Shown one piece after another: positions 9,101 through 24,100 of a stretch of DNA of 64,000 bases. The notes under the pieces are model-generated. The model was not told the origin of the DNA, did no database searches, and saw only the letters and a program-made list of their open reading frames with translations. Both the position numbers and the translations under genes were made by a program. The stretch lies in NCBI RefSeq assembly GCF_002288925.2, contig NW_022098049.1, positions 2,445,227-2,509,226 on the forward strand, read 5' to 3'. This DNA comes from Delphinapterus leucas. Its lineage: Eukaryota; Chordata; Mammalia; Artiodactyla; Monodontidae. Position 1 is the first letter of the stretch. Each line of letters begins with the position of its first letter.

Positions 9101-12100
9101 GTGTTTTAAAATGTGGATGGTGGGAAATTGGGGTGGGCGTGGAAGAGAAGCCAAAGAATCTTTGTGAACAAAGCAATTATATTTTATGTACAAGGGTAGT
9201 GAAGAATAAAATCAGCTGTTAATGCAGTTTTTAGTTATTTGTGTGTCTGCACATGTATCGATCAGGACCAGTCATTACTTAATGACTAGCGCAAAGACTT
9301 AGATGTTTAGTAGATACTGTATTCTCTAATTAACTTATAAATAATGGGGACCTTATATTTTGTGTAAGTGGCTTGATTTACACTTTTTATCCTGGAGTTA
9401 CTGGGAACAGAGTTTTAAAGGGAGAAAACGGTTGTAAGTTAGAATAAATTAAGGGACTTATTTTGAAACAGAAGAGTAAATCCTCAAGTTTGGAAGTTGC
9501 TGAGATTTTAGCAAATTGTCTGCTGTGTGAGTGAGTGTGTGTGTTCTCTGTTCCTTGAGAAAGAGACTTTTATTTGGCAGTAGAGCTAGAGGAGATCCTT
9601 TAAAATTTTACAGAAAGCCTAATATTTTGAATCCCCTAAGTATCTTCAATACTGGCCCTGGTTTTGGTGCTACATAAAAGATAGGAGAGCAGTATCTCTA
9701 CAATGAACTTTACTCCTAACTTCTTGTAATGTTAAAATGGATGAAAATAATGTCAGCACATAACATTTCAGCAGTAGTGTGGCTTATGGTTCAACCTGTG
9801 ATAAATCAATTAATCTAGATGCAGGAAGAAAGATTTTTAGTTTTCTCATGTTATGTCCCTTTTTTCTTAAAATGCTACCCACCAGTAGTTCCAGTTGTGT
9901 GCCAGTTTATTTAGATGTGAGTTTCATCTGTTTTGTGAAGATGGCCTTAAGTGAAAGTATGTGCATGGACATTTACCTTGGCTTTCAGAAACCTATGAGT
10001 GAGAAGTATAATAACTGAGTCCTCTGTTCCTTCTGTCATTAATCTCTTAAGATGTCTTATTTTATAGTGTGTTGGAAAGATCATAGCTAGTAATTAGAAG
10101 GGGGATAGCAGTCATATATTAAATTAAGTTTATGGTCTCACATTGAATATGTTAACTATAATCAGACAGACTTATTCTTTGCTTTCATGAGAACCCAATT
10201 TTGAACTTAAAACACTAAATTCACAGCTAGAAAGCATTTTGCTCACTAAAAAATATATCGGAAATTCTAAAATTGTCTTAAGTGTTTTCTGATGAGGCCG
10301 TAAGATGACGTTTTTAAGAAATAATCGTATTTAGAGGTATATTTTAAGTGTACATTCTCCAGGAATCTTAATTTTTAATAATCATAGCCCTCAACTGTAA
10401 GTAGTCATCAGACGGGGATCTGTCCTTAGTGGCCATTCTTAAATTTAAATAAATGTAGGTGCAAGAATCTATCCAGCTACACAAATTGGAGATGGTCAAG
10501 AAGGAAATCTTTTGATGATGGCCATTCTGACCTGTGGGAGATGATATCTCATTGTAGTTTTGATTTGCAATTCTCTAATGATTAATGATGTTGAGCATTC
10601 TTTCATGTGCTTGTTGGCAATCTGTATATCTTCTTTGGAGAAATGTCTACTTAGGTCTTCTGTCCATTTTTGGATTGGGTTGTTTGTTTTTTTGATATTG
10701 AGCTGCATGAGCTGCTTGTAAATTTTAGAGGTTAATCCTTTGTCTGTTGCTTCATTTGCAAATATTTTCTCCCATTCTGAGGGTTGTCTTTTCGTCTTGT
10801 TTATGGTTTCCTTTGCTGTGCAAAAGCTTTTAAGTTTCATTAGGTCCCATTTGTTTATTTTTGTTTTTATTTCCATTTCTCTGGGAGGTGGGTCAAAAAG
10901 GATCTTGCTGTGATTTATGTCATAGAGTGTTCTGCCTATGTTTTCCTCTAAGAGTTTGATAGTGTCTGGCCTTACATTTAGGTCTTTAATCCATTTTGAG
11001 TTTATTTTTGTGTATGGTGTTAGGGAGTGTTCTAATTTCATTCTTTTACATGTACCTGTCCAGTTTTCCCAGCACCACTTACTGAAGAGGCTGTCTTTTC
11101 TCTACTGTATATTCTTGCCTCCTTTATCAAAGATAAGGTGACCATATGTGTGTGGGTTTATCTCTGGGCTTTCTATTCTGTTCCATTGATCTATATTTCT
11201 GTTTTTGTGGCAGTACCATACTGCCTTGATTACTATAGCTTTGTAGTATAGTTGGAAGTCAGGGAGCCTGATTCTTCCAGCTCCATTTTTCTTTCTCAAG
11301 ATTGCTTTGCCTATTCGGGGTCTTTTGTGTTTCCATACAAATTGTGAAATTTTTTGTTCTAGTTCTGTGAAAAATTCCAGTAGTAGTTTGATAGGGATTG
11401 TATCAAAAAATCTACAAACAATAAATGCTGGAGAGGGTGTGGAGAAAAGGGAACCCTCTTGCACTGTTGGTGGGAATGTAAATTGATACAGCCACTATGG
11501 AGAACAGTATGGAGGTTCCTTATAAAACTAAAAATAGAACTACCATATGACCCACCAATCCCACTACTGGGCATATACCCTGAGAAAACCATAATTCAAA
11601 GAGTCATGTACCACAATGTTCATTGCAGCTCTATGTACAATAGCCAGGACGTGGAAGCAACCTAAGTGTCCATCAACAGATGAATGGATAAAGAAGATGT
11701 GGCACATATATACAATGGAATATTACTCAGCCATAAAGAGAAACGAAATTGAGTTGTTAGTAGTGAGGTGGATGGACCTAGAGTCTGTCATACAGAGTGA
11801 AGTAAGTCAGAAAGAGAAAAACAAATACCGTATGCTAACACATATATATGGAATCTAAAAAAAAAAAAAATGGTCATGAAGAACCTAGGGGCAAGACGGG
11901 AATAAAGACACAGACCTACTAGAGAATGGACTTGAGGATACGGGGAGGGGTAAGGGTAAGCTGGGACAAAGTGAGAGAGTGGCATGGACATATATGCACT
12001 ACCAAACGTAAAATAGATAGCTAGTGGGAAGCAGCCGCATAGCACAGGGAGATCAGCTCGGTCGGTGACCGCCTAGAGGGGTGGGATGGGGAGGGTGGGA

Positions 12101-15100
12101 GGGAGGGAGGGAGGGAGACGCAAGAGGGAAGAGCTATGGGGACATATGTATATGTATAACTGATTTACTTTGTTATAAAGCAGAAACTAACACACCATTG
12201 TAAAGCATTTATACTCCAGTAAAAATGTTTAAAAAAAACAAAAGGAAATCTTTATTAGTACAACTTAGTTTTTTGTTAACTTAAGTGAAGTTATGCTCTC
12301 AGACTGCTCTTTTATTTGATATTAAATACTTTAGATAATTTCAGTAAATCCTTTTAGAAAGGGAGGCTGAAGATAAACACATTGAATTTTTGCTCTAATA
12401 CCGTAGCAGGAAAGTTTGTATGATAAAATTTAAGAAAATCTTTACTCAGTTCTGGAAATTAGAGATTCCAGGATAAAATTAGGGGGCATGGTATTGAAAT
12501 TTTATGGGGTAAAAGTACTGTTGTTTAGTTTAGAAACTATTTTAAATCTATTTGAAATTTTTTTTAGAGTCTTGGAAATTCACAGAGAGAATATGAGAAG
12601 CAGGTTGTCCTGTACAGTATCCGCAATCAGTTACGATACAGAAATAACTTAGGTAAGTAGAGACATTTTTACATAGAGGTAGAAATGACTACTGCTGAAT
12701 TACATTTTCATAAATCTGTCCTATCTTTTCATTATATATTTCATAGTACTGAAATTTTTCCATGTACAGCCTTTAATAAATTCTATAATGACCCATCACA
12801 CCTAACAATAATTTGCATTAGCAAGTAGATTCTTCTTTCTAATTCCAATGAAAATTATTTTTTAGAGTACTGTTTATAGATTCATTTTACCTATAGAATA
12901 TTAATTTTGATTCAGTTGTCCTCTTTTTAGTTTAGTGAGAAAATATGCCAGAAAAGAAGTACGTTCCTTCTTAATGAATTTTGACTTTGAGTTTTGTTTT
13001 GGTCTCTATAAATTTTCCAAATAATACAACTTTAATGAAGACTCTTTCTATAATAATTGGAACAAATTTTAAACATAATTGGCTCCATTTTTTTAAAAAA
13101 ACTTTTTTTAAAATGTTTGCTTTTTATTTGTCAGATTACTTTGATTATTCTGTTGCCCTGCTAGTCTTCCCTCCCATTTGTTACTCTTATTTTAAGCATA
13201 GTATTTCAGAGTTAGGTTTTCTATGAAAACATATTCCATGGAAATCAGAGGTTTTTTTACATTTAAAACACAGAAACCAGCAAATAATTTTTAAAAATAG
13301 ACTTGATTTCATAGAAAACTGCCATTCAGATTGGCTGTCTTGTAAAGTATCATAGGGATTGGATGGATTATAGCTTATGTTTTTGGGGGGAGACATTCCA
13401 TGCTCACTTTCTTTGCTTTTTGATTTGTTAAGAATTATTTCTCTACTTTTCTGTCCCATACATTTTACTTATATACTCTGAAGTCTGTTGCTTGTGGTGT
13501 AATTGTTTCTTTGTTCCAACTTAGATTGTTTTATTTTCTTCCAATTTACATACTTCTCTTTTTAATTAATATTAGTTTGTAAAGTGTTTCTCCTTGCATT
13601 TATAATTATATTTAAGTATAAGATCTGAAAAAAAACTGGAGAATTTCCCTTTCTTTCCCAGTTAAACATGTCAAGAAAGATGAACGCAAGTACTATGAGG
13701 AACTGTTAAAGTACAGTCGAGATCATCTCATGCTGTACCCTTACCATTTATCAGATATCATGGTAAAGGGCCTGAGGATAACACCATTTTTATATTATAC
13801 TGGGATTATGGAGGTGAGTTTACAGTGTACGTGAATCATCAGGGATGGGATGGGACTTCATGTCGGGGACACTTTGTGAATGATGACCAGCACTCAGCCA
13901 CGGTGGACATTGTTTCTGAGTTTATAGTGTAAAAAAGACGGTTGCTTACAAGTTAACTGTCATAGCCACACTTGTGCAAGTAGTTGTCCTTATCAGTGTT
14001 TTCTCGGCAGGAAAGTATCTGTCTTTATTCTGTGTACTTGAAGACGTTGTTGACCCTTTGTGCTGTTGTAGCGTTAATCAGCCATTTATGTTAGCACAGT
14101 TTGTATAAAATTTATTGCTTTTAATACCCTGTTAAGGTTGAAAATGTGGGTGACAGAATTGAACATTAAGCTCAGAGAAGCTTAATATATTTAGCTGTTT
14201 TCTAACTGTAGAAAGAATAAATGATGATATAGACCCAACATTATATAATGCATGTTTCAGAAGAATAGAATTGTATTAGTAGTCCTGGTTGCTAATCTTT
14301 CTGTGATTACTAACTTTTAGATGTTAGCCTTTTTCCAAAGGCAGTTTTTAGGCCTGTGTTGAATAGCTTTAAATAGTAGTTACATACTGTTTTTTGGGTG
14401 TTTTTTTTGTTTGTTTGTTTGTTTTTTTTGCGGTACGCGGGCCTCTCACTGCTGTGGCCTCTCCCATTGTGGAGCACAGGCTCCGGACGCGCAGGCTCAG
14501 TGGCCATGGCTCACGGGCCCAGCCGCTCTGCGGCATGCGGGATCCCCCTGGACCAGGGCACGAACCCATGTCCCCTGCATTGGCAGGCAGACTCTCAACC
14601 ACTGCGCCACCAGGGAAGCCCCTATATACTGTTTTTAAGTGAGTTTTATGTAAAGCTTGGCAGTATTTATCTAGTATTCATTTGCTGTTAATTCTATTTG
14701 AGTGCTACTGTTCTGGGCTCACCAGCCACTTGAAGAGCAGAGGGCAGCCTAGAACTGAAGGAGTTGGGCGCCTGCAGTAGCAGTGAGGTTAGCTCCGTTT
14801 AGGACGTGGCTGCCTTCACAGGAGCTCCCTTTGCCTGTCTCCTTAAGCCCCTTCTTCACAGGCACTTCTATAGTCCCATGTCTCCTGTGTCCCTGTTTTG
14901 GAGGAAATACAAAGTAAAGCTTGAGGCCTGGCCGCCCAGGTTTCTGTCAGTCCCTTTCCCTAGAACCAGGGTAGCATAATGAAGGTGGCAGCTAAGCAGT
15001 GTGTAGAATAGTTTTGTTGCTGTCTCTCTGATTATTTTTCTGGTGTTATCCACAGGTTTGGGGGAGATAATAGAGTGAGGTTTTGTCCCATTTACCAGCT

Positions 15101-18100
15101 TTCAGTGCATCCATGTGCTTGCTGTTCTCTGGTATCTGTTTTTATACCATTGGGTATAACTCCTGGGCTAAAAATGGGTCTTATCCCCACAGTAAACAGC
15201 TGGTTTATTACTGGAGAAACAGATGAGGGTTGCAAGAAGCTGGATACTGAGTTTGACTCTGTTGCTGGTTGGGATTTGGAGGAGCAGAGGCTGCTGAGCG
15301 GTTAAGGCCTTTGTCGGCAGTGCTTGTCTTGAATGCTTGTTTTTTTTTTTTTTTTTCGGTACGCGGGCCTCTCACTGTTGTGGCCTCTCCCATTGAGGAG
15401 CACAGGCTCCGGGCGTGCAGGCTCAGCAGCCATGGCTCACAGGCCCAGCTGCTCCGCGGCATGTGGGATCCTCCCGGACCGGGGCACGAACCTGTGTCCT
15501 CTGCATCGGCAGGCGGACTCTCAACCACTGCGCCACCAGGGAAGCCCTTGGATGCTTGTTAATGGAGCTATGACACACTGTTGGGCCTTCTCTCGGGATT
15601 CTCTCTAATCCTAGGGTAGGAGTCTAGGATCAGGTATGAAGTGTGGAGAGCCTGGAACCCTGAACTCTGAGAGAGGTATTCCTTGCATAGCTTCCACAGG
15701 GCAGAGGTTCTGGGCAACTGTCTGGGCTTCATAGTGCGCTGTGAGGAACCCAGACCTGAAAGCCTGACCTTCAGCTGCTAGGTTGGGACCTCGTGGTACA
15801 TGCCACACTGGGACATGCATGCTCTAGGTTGCCAGGCTCTGATCTCAGTGCTTCCTGTGGCAAGGACATTTTGCGTTTTAACATTTACGTTTTTTTCTTT
15901 TTAAAAGGACATTATGAACAGTGAGAAAAGTTATGATTCATTGCCCAATTTCACTGCTGCTGACTGTAAGTATTTAATTATGCTGAAGAACGAGGCAGTG
16001 TTTAGAGTGTCTTTGTGCATGCGTGCTCTTGCCTTTCATTATTGTGCTTTTAACCTGGAAGACTTGAAAGATGAGAACAGCAAGCAACATTATTGATAGG
16101 AATTTTATCAGATGATACAAGTCAAGTATAAGATTTAGTCTAAATGTCTAAGAGAGGAATATTTTGGAGTGGTAGAATCAGAAAAATGGGACTAGTCTCT
16201 ATTTCTAGAGAATGAAGTTCTGTTACTTGGGCTGTGGTATATACCAAATGAGGAAAGAAAATTTGTGCACAATATTTTTGCAGCACGATATATGGTTGTT
16301 ACTAACATAATTTGCTGGTGTTTTATTATGCTTATTTTAATGAAGTGTGTATTTGAAATGTGACATAGTTCTGTTGTGTTAAGAACAAACTTTTGCCGAG
16401 AAGTACATTTTGACTTCCTGGAATTGGGAGGACTTCTGCTTTTTAAAAATTTTCTCAGTTAGCATTGTCAAAGTGTCAGCTTGAATTTACCTCTCCCAGT
16501 TGCTTGTCTTTTATATTTTGTTTGAAGAATTCTTTTTAATTTGATATCGATCATCTGTCAGTAATCAAAAGAGGAATGAAAGTCAAAGGTTTTTTCCTAG
16601 TAGGGTGTGAGTGTACTGACATTTCAAGATGTATTAAATGATTTTAAAGGAAAGGCTCTTTCTTTTAGGTCTAAGGCTTCTTGGCATAGGAAGGAACCAG
16701 TACATTGATCTGATGAATCAGTGTAGATCATCAAAAGTAAGTTAGTTGTTTCCCTTCCCTTCAAATTTCTTGTCCTCCTTATCACACAATCTGATTAAAT
16801 TTTTAAGTAGTAGAAATAATGAATTATGATTTCTTTCATCAAATAAAATATGCTTAATACAGAAACAACTCATCAGTATCTCTAGGTTATAGCTTAAGTG
16901 ATTATTGAATTAAAAATACCTAAGGCATAAGACATTTCATTTATTTTTAAAAATTAACTTTGCTCTGCTGGTCTTTTCACCTGCTCATTCCACTCCCAGG
17001 GTTCACTTCATGGGTGAAATCAGTACACAAATGCATTTTCACCTGGGTTTCCTTTGAATTTCTGGATTTAGATCCAGATTTAATGATAGTGTTTTGAAGT
17101 AATTTACTTTGAAATAATTTAAGAATGACTTTTTCCATTCAGTATATCTAGAATACTTTAGATTTTAAAACATGAGAATTTTAAAAGATATTTATTTAGT
17201 CTGTTGGAAACTGTCTTGTTATACTGTTACCAATAAAAAAAGAAAGTGGTAATTTTAGATAGATTGCAAATGCTCTGATGTTTGTACCATTGCAGAAATT
17301 TTTCAGACGGAAAACGGCCCGTGATCTTCTACCAGTAAAGCCGGTGGAAATTGCCATAGAGGCATGGTGGGTGGTGCAGGCTGCATATATCACAGAAGAT
17401 GACATAAAGGTAGATAACTTTAAAAGTTAAACATAGGATTTTTATTTTAAAAATTATAATTTTAACTATACTTACATAACTTTTTTACAAAAAGTAACAC
17501 TAGTTGGTTTTCCTGAAGGAAATTAAATTCAAAGTTGTAAATGATCTTAGTAGGCTAGAATATTGGAAGTTTTCGAAAATACTCTTTAGTCATCAGGGAG
17601 ACTTGACTTGGTTCATGTACAGTCATCTGGGGATTTTACTTACATGTTTCATGTAAAGTGACGTGATGCCACAGCTACCAGCAATAGTATTGCCAACGGT
17701 TTTTGAGCACTTGCTGTGTGCTCAGTGTGCCAGGCACTATTCCAGCTGCTTTTTATATTGTCTCATTTGAGTCTCATCACAACCCCAGAGCTGTGTATTA
17801 TTTGTAGCCTCTTTCACATGTGAGGAAAGTGAGCGCAGAGAAATGAAGTAATGGCTCCAGTCACAGTTCTAGTAAAGGTCTGGGATTATAACCCAGGCAG
17901 TTTGCTGTGCTCTTAATCACTGTGCTGAACTGCTGTACTGAAGTGGTAAGTGCTTGTTAGGGAGTAGTGTCAAGATCAAGGGAAATACTATTCCCAGTGG
18001 TCAGACCACATTTGCTATAAGCTTTACACATTTTAGAAGGGATGTTGATTTAGGGGAAAAAGGTGGAATAGCAGACGATGTGCCTAGAGACCAGTCATAT

Positions 18101-21100
18101 CCCTGTGGCTGTGAATTAAGTGAGCGTGTGGATTTTTTTTTAGTTGGCATTTTGTTTTACTTCCGAGGACAGAATAAATCCAGTGAGTGCAAGGCTTAGA
18201 AATTCTGCTTCAGTGCATTTACTTCTGAGCAGAGATGTCAGACTGTGTCATAAGATGGTGATCTTGTCAGTGATAATAATCCTGTGGCATGTGAATGAAC
18301 TTCTGGTTTGAGAGATCCAGAATCAGCAAATGGATCAGATTCCAGTGCAAAGAAGATGAGTCAATATTACTATTTATTAGTGAGCACATTACTTACCCGC
18401 AAGTATTGGCACTTAAAATTGCTTTGTTGTATGATCTGTTGGTAGCATATTTTGGCACCTTAATTGATGGTTGTGTGTGGCTTTTTTTGTTTGAATTCTA
18501 GAGTAAAAAATGAAAAAAATAAGTAGTTCATTCAGCTGATGACTTATAATCATTGGTTTAAACATGAATAGATTTCAGGAAACTTACCAGTTAGTTAATT
18601 TCGACAGGACCTAATTGAAAATATTTTGCTTTTCCTAGATATGCACTTTGCCCGAGAAATGCGCTATTGATAAGATCATTGATGCAGGCCCTCAGCTCTC
18701 TGGATCACTAGATTACAATGTAGTACATAGTAAGTGGTTAGTAGAAATGGTCTTTCGTCAACATAAAAAATTATTTTAAGCCATCAGCAATTTATAGCAA
18801 TTATTTATCAATTAGGTAAGAACAGTAATATTTCCTAAGGAATGTTATTGTTTGAAACGTGACCTTAGTCCATTGTTTTCCAGTGTGGCTATAATTAGTC
18901 ACATAGATTAGAAATTTATACAAATGAATCATAAGAAAAATTTTGCAGTTCTGAGCATTTGAGGGAAACCAAGATTTGAAAGCTTTGATGTAATTTTTTT
19001 TTCTTCTATCTTTCTTTTTTCCTTTTCATATACCATTAAGTTGTAAGAATCTTTACAGAAAATCAGGAATAAAGTTTTTATTTTATTTTTTTAAATTACA
19101 GTGTTTACTGGTTCATCTAAAACAAGATACTTTTGCTTCTGTAGGTTTATATAACAAAGGATTTATTTATCTGGATGTACCAATATCTGATGACAGTTGT
19201 ATAGCAGGTAAATATGTGCTAATATTTCTCAATGTTTTTTGAATGGCTACTAGGTGCTGGGCACTGTGTGTCACCCTGTTAAGTTAGACACATATCATTC
19301 TGGGATCTTTGATGTTAGAATTTTTCAAAGAAAAACATTACTTCCTCATTACGTTGCAACTCATTGAGGTGGTTTTAGTTGAATTCCTTTCATTTTTATC
19401 TTTTGTTCGTGTAAGCACTGTATTAAAATAGTAGAAATCTGAGGTAAATTTCTCACAATCCTAAATCAAACCAGTGTTTTTATACATTTATGTCACCTTT
19501 TAAACCTTGTTCAGTGCATAAGTTTCTACATATATTCAGTAATATCATACAATTATATGTTCTTCATTTTACATTATTTATTTATTTGTTTATTTATTTA
19601 TGGCTGCGTTGGGTCTTCGTTTCTGCGCGTGGACTTTCTCTAGTTGCGGCGAGCAGGGGCTACTCTTGGTTGCGGTGCGTGGGCTTCTCATTGTGGTGGC
19701 TTCTCTTTGTTGTGGAGCACGGGCTCTAGGCACGCAGGCTTCAGTAGTTGTAGCACACGGGCTCAGTAGTTGTGGCTCACGGGCTCTAGAGCACAGGCTC
19801 AGTAGTTGTGGCGCATGGGCTTAGTTGCTCTGCAACATGTGGGATCTTCCCGGACCAGGGCTTGAACCCGTGTCCCCTGCATTGGCAGGTGGATTCTTAA
19901 CCACTGAACCACCAGGGAAGTCCTTGTTCTTCATTTTTACCTGACATATCTGTGTTTTATATTTTCGTGTCACTACCATCTTTTTTATCTTTATCTTTTC
20001 CTCCCTTCCTCCTCACCCACCTCCCCAAGTTAAATCAATATTAAGACCCTTGTATATTTCAATTTAGTAAACCATTTCCCTATTGCTGGTTGTTTAGATC
20101 ATTTCCTTTTTTAAATATTTTATTCTTTTTTATTTTATTTATTTATTTATTTGCCTCAGTGGTGATGTGGTTAACATTCTTGGACACATCCTTGGCTTTT
20201 TTTCCCTCTAGATTAGATTTCTTAGCAATTTATAGAAGCACTTGTTATATTAAGGTTATGTATTATAAGTGTGTTTTCCATCATATCTTTTAGGTATTAT
20301 GCTTGTTTGTGATATCTTTTACCATTCTAAGATATTGTGTAATCAAATATGAAGTGTCACAAAACCCCAGGGACCTTACTGTTAACAATAAGTGTTGGGG
20401 GCTTTTCACAGCACTACTCCCTCATTTCAGGTTATCATAGTCTAGTGTGTCCTGACCTCTATTTTTTATTTGTGTTACCATGTGTTTATGGCCAGGCCTT
20501 CCTTGCCTTTTTTTTTTCTATAACTTTTTTTTGCTATTTCCAGGTATTTTTCTTTATTTTTATTTTTGTTAATGTATTTTTTGAGTAGGCAGTAATTATG
20601 ATTATAAAATACTAAATTTACAGAAGACTATAAAAAGTCTGCTTCCCATGCCTGCCCCTAAGTTCCTTTCTCAGCCGCCACTAAGTTTCCTGTATATTCT
20701 TCCAAAAACATACTATGCACATAGGCATATATGTATATATCCTTTTTTGTGTGGTTTTATTCTTACGCAGGTGGTGTATCCAGCTCATACTTGGCTTTTT
20801 AAATTATACATTGATGCTATTCCATATCTCTTTATGTAGAGTTGCCTCATTCTTTTTGCCTAGATGTAAATTGTGTATTTCTAACCTTTTAGTGCCTTGT
20901 TTCTTTTTTTTTTTTTTTTTTTTTTTGCGGTACGCAGCCCTCTCACTGTTGTGGCCTCTCCCGTTGCGGAGCACAGGCTCCGGACGCATAGGCTTAGCGG
21001 CCATGGCTCACGGGCCTAGCCGCTCCACGGCATGTGGGATCTTCCCGGACAGGGACACGAACCCATGTCCCCTGCATCGGCAGGCGGACTCTCAACCACT

Positions 21101-24100
21101 GCGCCACCAGGGAAGCCCAGTGCCTTGTTTCTTCATCTCTAAGATAGGGTATAGTTTTGAACAACTCTTAACATTAAGAGGATTAAGTGAAATTGTATAT
21201 ATAAAGTAGCTAGTAGTATAGTCTGGCACTTAGTAAGCGTTCAGTAAACGTTTACACTTCGTATTCACACAGCTGAGAGTGTAGGAAAAGAATTATATTA
21301 AAAAATGGGATTACTAAAATATTTCTAAAAAGAAACCTTTGATCCTTAACAGTCCTTGGATGATTGGAAATATGGGTAGCACTAAATCAAAAAATGACAT
21401 GAGCCAGAGCTGTAAAGTAGCTAGCCTATCCTCATGTATACATTGTGGTTCTTCACAGTGCCTTCATTTTGACCACTTGAATTTTGTCTTATATCTCTCT
21501 GTTGGGAATAATTTAGGTTTTGGGTACAGTTAGGTGGTGTTAGGGTTAGAGGACACAGGGACACCCAAATCCTGCTATGGCCTAGGCACACGCCTTCTTC
21601 CCACGATGTTTTCAGGGGAAGTGTGCCCACAGGGGAGAATGGCAAAGGAAAGCATAGTGCCTCTTTATTGTTGGCCAGGCAGAGGACTCTAGTAAAGTGG
21701 GTTAGAGCATCTGGACCAAAGAGATGGAGAGAAGTGAGTATGAATAAACAGGTGGGGAGCATCTATCGGGCAGCCTCTTGTGCGGAAGGTCTTGACCCTC
21801 TTCCCATTGAGGAGGTTACAGAATAGAAAGCCCCAAAGAGCAAATTATACCAGTGATAAATGTGGCAGTCACGCAGATGAATTTCCCCTTTTCTCAGGAT
21901 GGAGCAGGGATGATGTGGAGGGCAGAGAGCCAATACCTTCTGTCCACCTGGTTTTGGATAGCATGGTGACTTGCAGTTCTTGCTTCTCTGCTTTAGACCA
22001 GCCACCTGCTGCCCTAGACGCATCAGAAACACACCCTTGGCAGGCTTCCCCATTCTGGAGCAGCACCAGTGCCCCTGCCATTCTACCAAGTCCATGCCTC
22101 TAGCACTTCTCTGCCTCAGTAACGCTGAGAAGTCCATGGGGATGAAATTACTCTTTGTAGGATTTATGCTCTGCCATAAGAGTCCACTCTGTGTAGACAG
22201 CATTGCATATGACCTTACTTTGGGAGTTTTAGGAAAACTTGCTATGGAGTTGGTAAAATGAATCAAAAGCTGAATTCAGTCCCTAAGTTGGAGGTCTCTT
22301 TTCAATTAGATGTTTGAATTAAACTTTCTTGTTTTATAAAATTATGTCACTGAGAAAAGTCTATTTTGTTTATTTTAGTTCCTCCTCTTGAAGGTTTTGT
22401 AATGAATCGAGTGCAAGGTGATTATTTTGAAACTCTACTCTATAAGATATTTGTTTCAATAGATGAGCATACTAATGTTGCAGAGGTAAGTATGATAGCA
22501 TCTTATGAAAAAACTTAACCTCAAGATTATAAAATAAGTTTGTGTAAAGTAGATAAAATTATTTAATGATATAATTAAAATATTTTCAAAGTCCACCCAT
22601 GGTTAGATCTTGGACCATTAATATACTTAAGTTCACTATTCTTAAGTTACTTCCTGCATATGTATATTAAAATTTTTTGAGTTAATAGCTTATGAATGGG
22701 TTAAATAACTTTATATGACTTTATAATAAAAGCATTGTAGACAGTTGACTGATCTGGAAATTTTTTTTATTTTGAATGAGACGAAATTAAAGGCTAAGTA
22801 ATTCAGTTGTTACGGTCACTGCCTGGATTTGTACTCCTCTAAGTGTCTTAGAGATATGGAACGAAAAAAATTCTGATTACAAAATTTATTCAGACTCAGT
22901 TATTAATAATTTAAATTTTTCTGATTATGGTCAAATTGTCTATTACAACTGTGTAATATGCTTATGATTCTTAGAATGTAAAATATTTTTAAAATTTTAT
23001 TTTCCAGCTTGCAAATGTTCTTGAGATAGACCTATCCCTGGTTAAGGTATGTAATTTTTATACTCTCTTCACTTGTGATAGGAATACTGAATGGATTATA
23101 GATTTTTGTCTTGATACTGAGAAATGGAAGCAGTGAGATTCTTATTAGCTGTCAGAGGAAGTGTGCACAGTCGGGGTGCTTACAAAGATAGAGAAGAGCA
23201 AAATAAGAACCCTGAACCAGTATTCCATCCCAGGGAGTGAAAGCTGTACTCACATGTCTGTGCCCACCAGAAAGCAGCCTGACCAGTGTCTTGTAGTGAA
23301 GTCACAGTATCTTGTAATGAAGTCAGATAAGCAACAACTTCCGCTTCTTTGGGGGTGGATCTAGGGAGGCCCAGGCCAGACAGTTGGGAGCATTCCCTCT
23401 CCTACATATGTGAAGACTTTAGGGGAAGACTAGGCCTACTGAAAATTTTTTCTTCTAGTTATGGGATGAAAATGTTTGAGGCTCACTGTAAGCATAGTCC
23501 GTAAGAGTTTTTTCTCTACAAACATTCTGAAGTCTAGTTTATTTCAGATGTTCATTTCCTTTATATTCCTTTCAGAATGCTGTGTCAATGTACTGCCGAT
23601 TGGGGTTTGCCCATAAGAAGGGACAAGTAATAAATTTGGATCAACTTCATTCATCGTGGAAGAATGTTCCATCCGTAAACAGATTAAAGTAACTCATTTA
23701 TTTAGTAGGAGATTTTCTTTTTGAAAAAAGCATTGCTTTACATACAAAAATTTTACTTATTCAACCTGTCAAGTGAGGTGAACCATATATATATTAGTGG
23801 TGGTTAATCTTGTGTGTGTGGTGATCTTTTTTAGAATTTGATGAAAACTAAAATGCTTTCCCCAGAGAAAAGCTCATACAATATTTTACATATAATTTTT
23901 AAACATTCTCAAATTTCCTGAAGCCTATCCATGGGTTTAGTTAAGAACCTTTTCTGCGTGTGCAGAGTATTTTGGGACTGTGTCTCAATTTGGGGCTTGA
24001 ATGTAAGAGTGGATTTAGGTGGATGTTCATAATTTAAGTACTGACTTCAGTAGCTGTTTTTATATATGATCATTTATATGATTTTTAAAAAGTGAATGTA

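Larger units (their letters stand above)
6110..12567 (+). other. FAM91A1: FAM91A1 intron 1
   Basis: The longest intron (6.5 kb). The first 150 bp are still CpG-rich. It holds an L2 fragment at 6935-7090, an L1-like scrap at 7728-7800 and the twin-primed L1 at 10513-12241. Between 7800 and 10500 I see AT-rich DNA with no exon, SINE or tandem repeat. Confidence 0.85.
13814..15907 (+). other. FAM91A1: FAM91A1 intron 3
   Basis: Contains two antisense CHR SINEs 719 bp apart (14396-14622 and 15342-15547). The rest, including 14640-15300 and 15560-15900, shows no recognised element. Confidence 0.75.
19208..22378 (+). other. FAM91A1: FAM91A1 intron 8
   Basis: 3.2 kb intron with two CHR SINEs (19571-19924 and 20906-21118), an old L1-like stretch around 20590-20890 and an unassigned, GC-richer segment at 21540-22260. 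Confidence 0.7.

Noticed and set aside
10496..11858. ORFs that look like reverse transcriptase parts
   Set aside because: They are the two arms of a 5'-truncated, inverted L1 with a stop and a frameshift, not a host gene.
21763..22266. 167-codon minus-strand ORF in intron 8
   Set aside because: No resemblance to any family I know, no splice or start context, and a second overlapping ORF on the other strand; likely chance in an old repeat.
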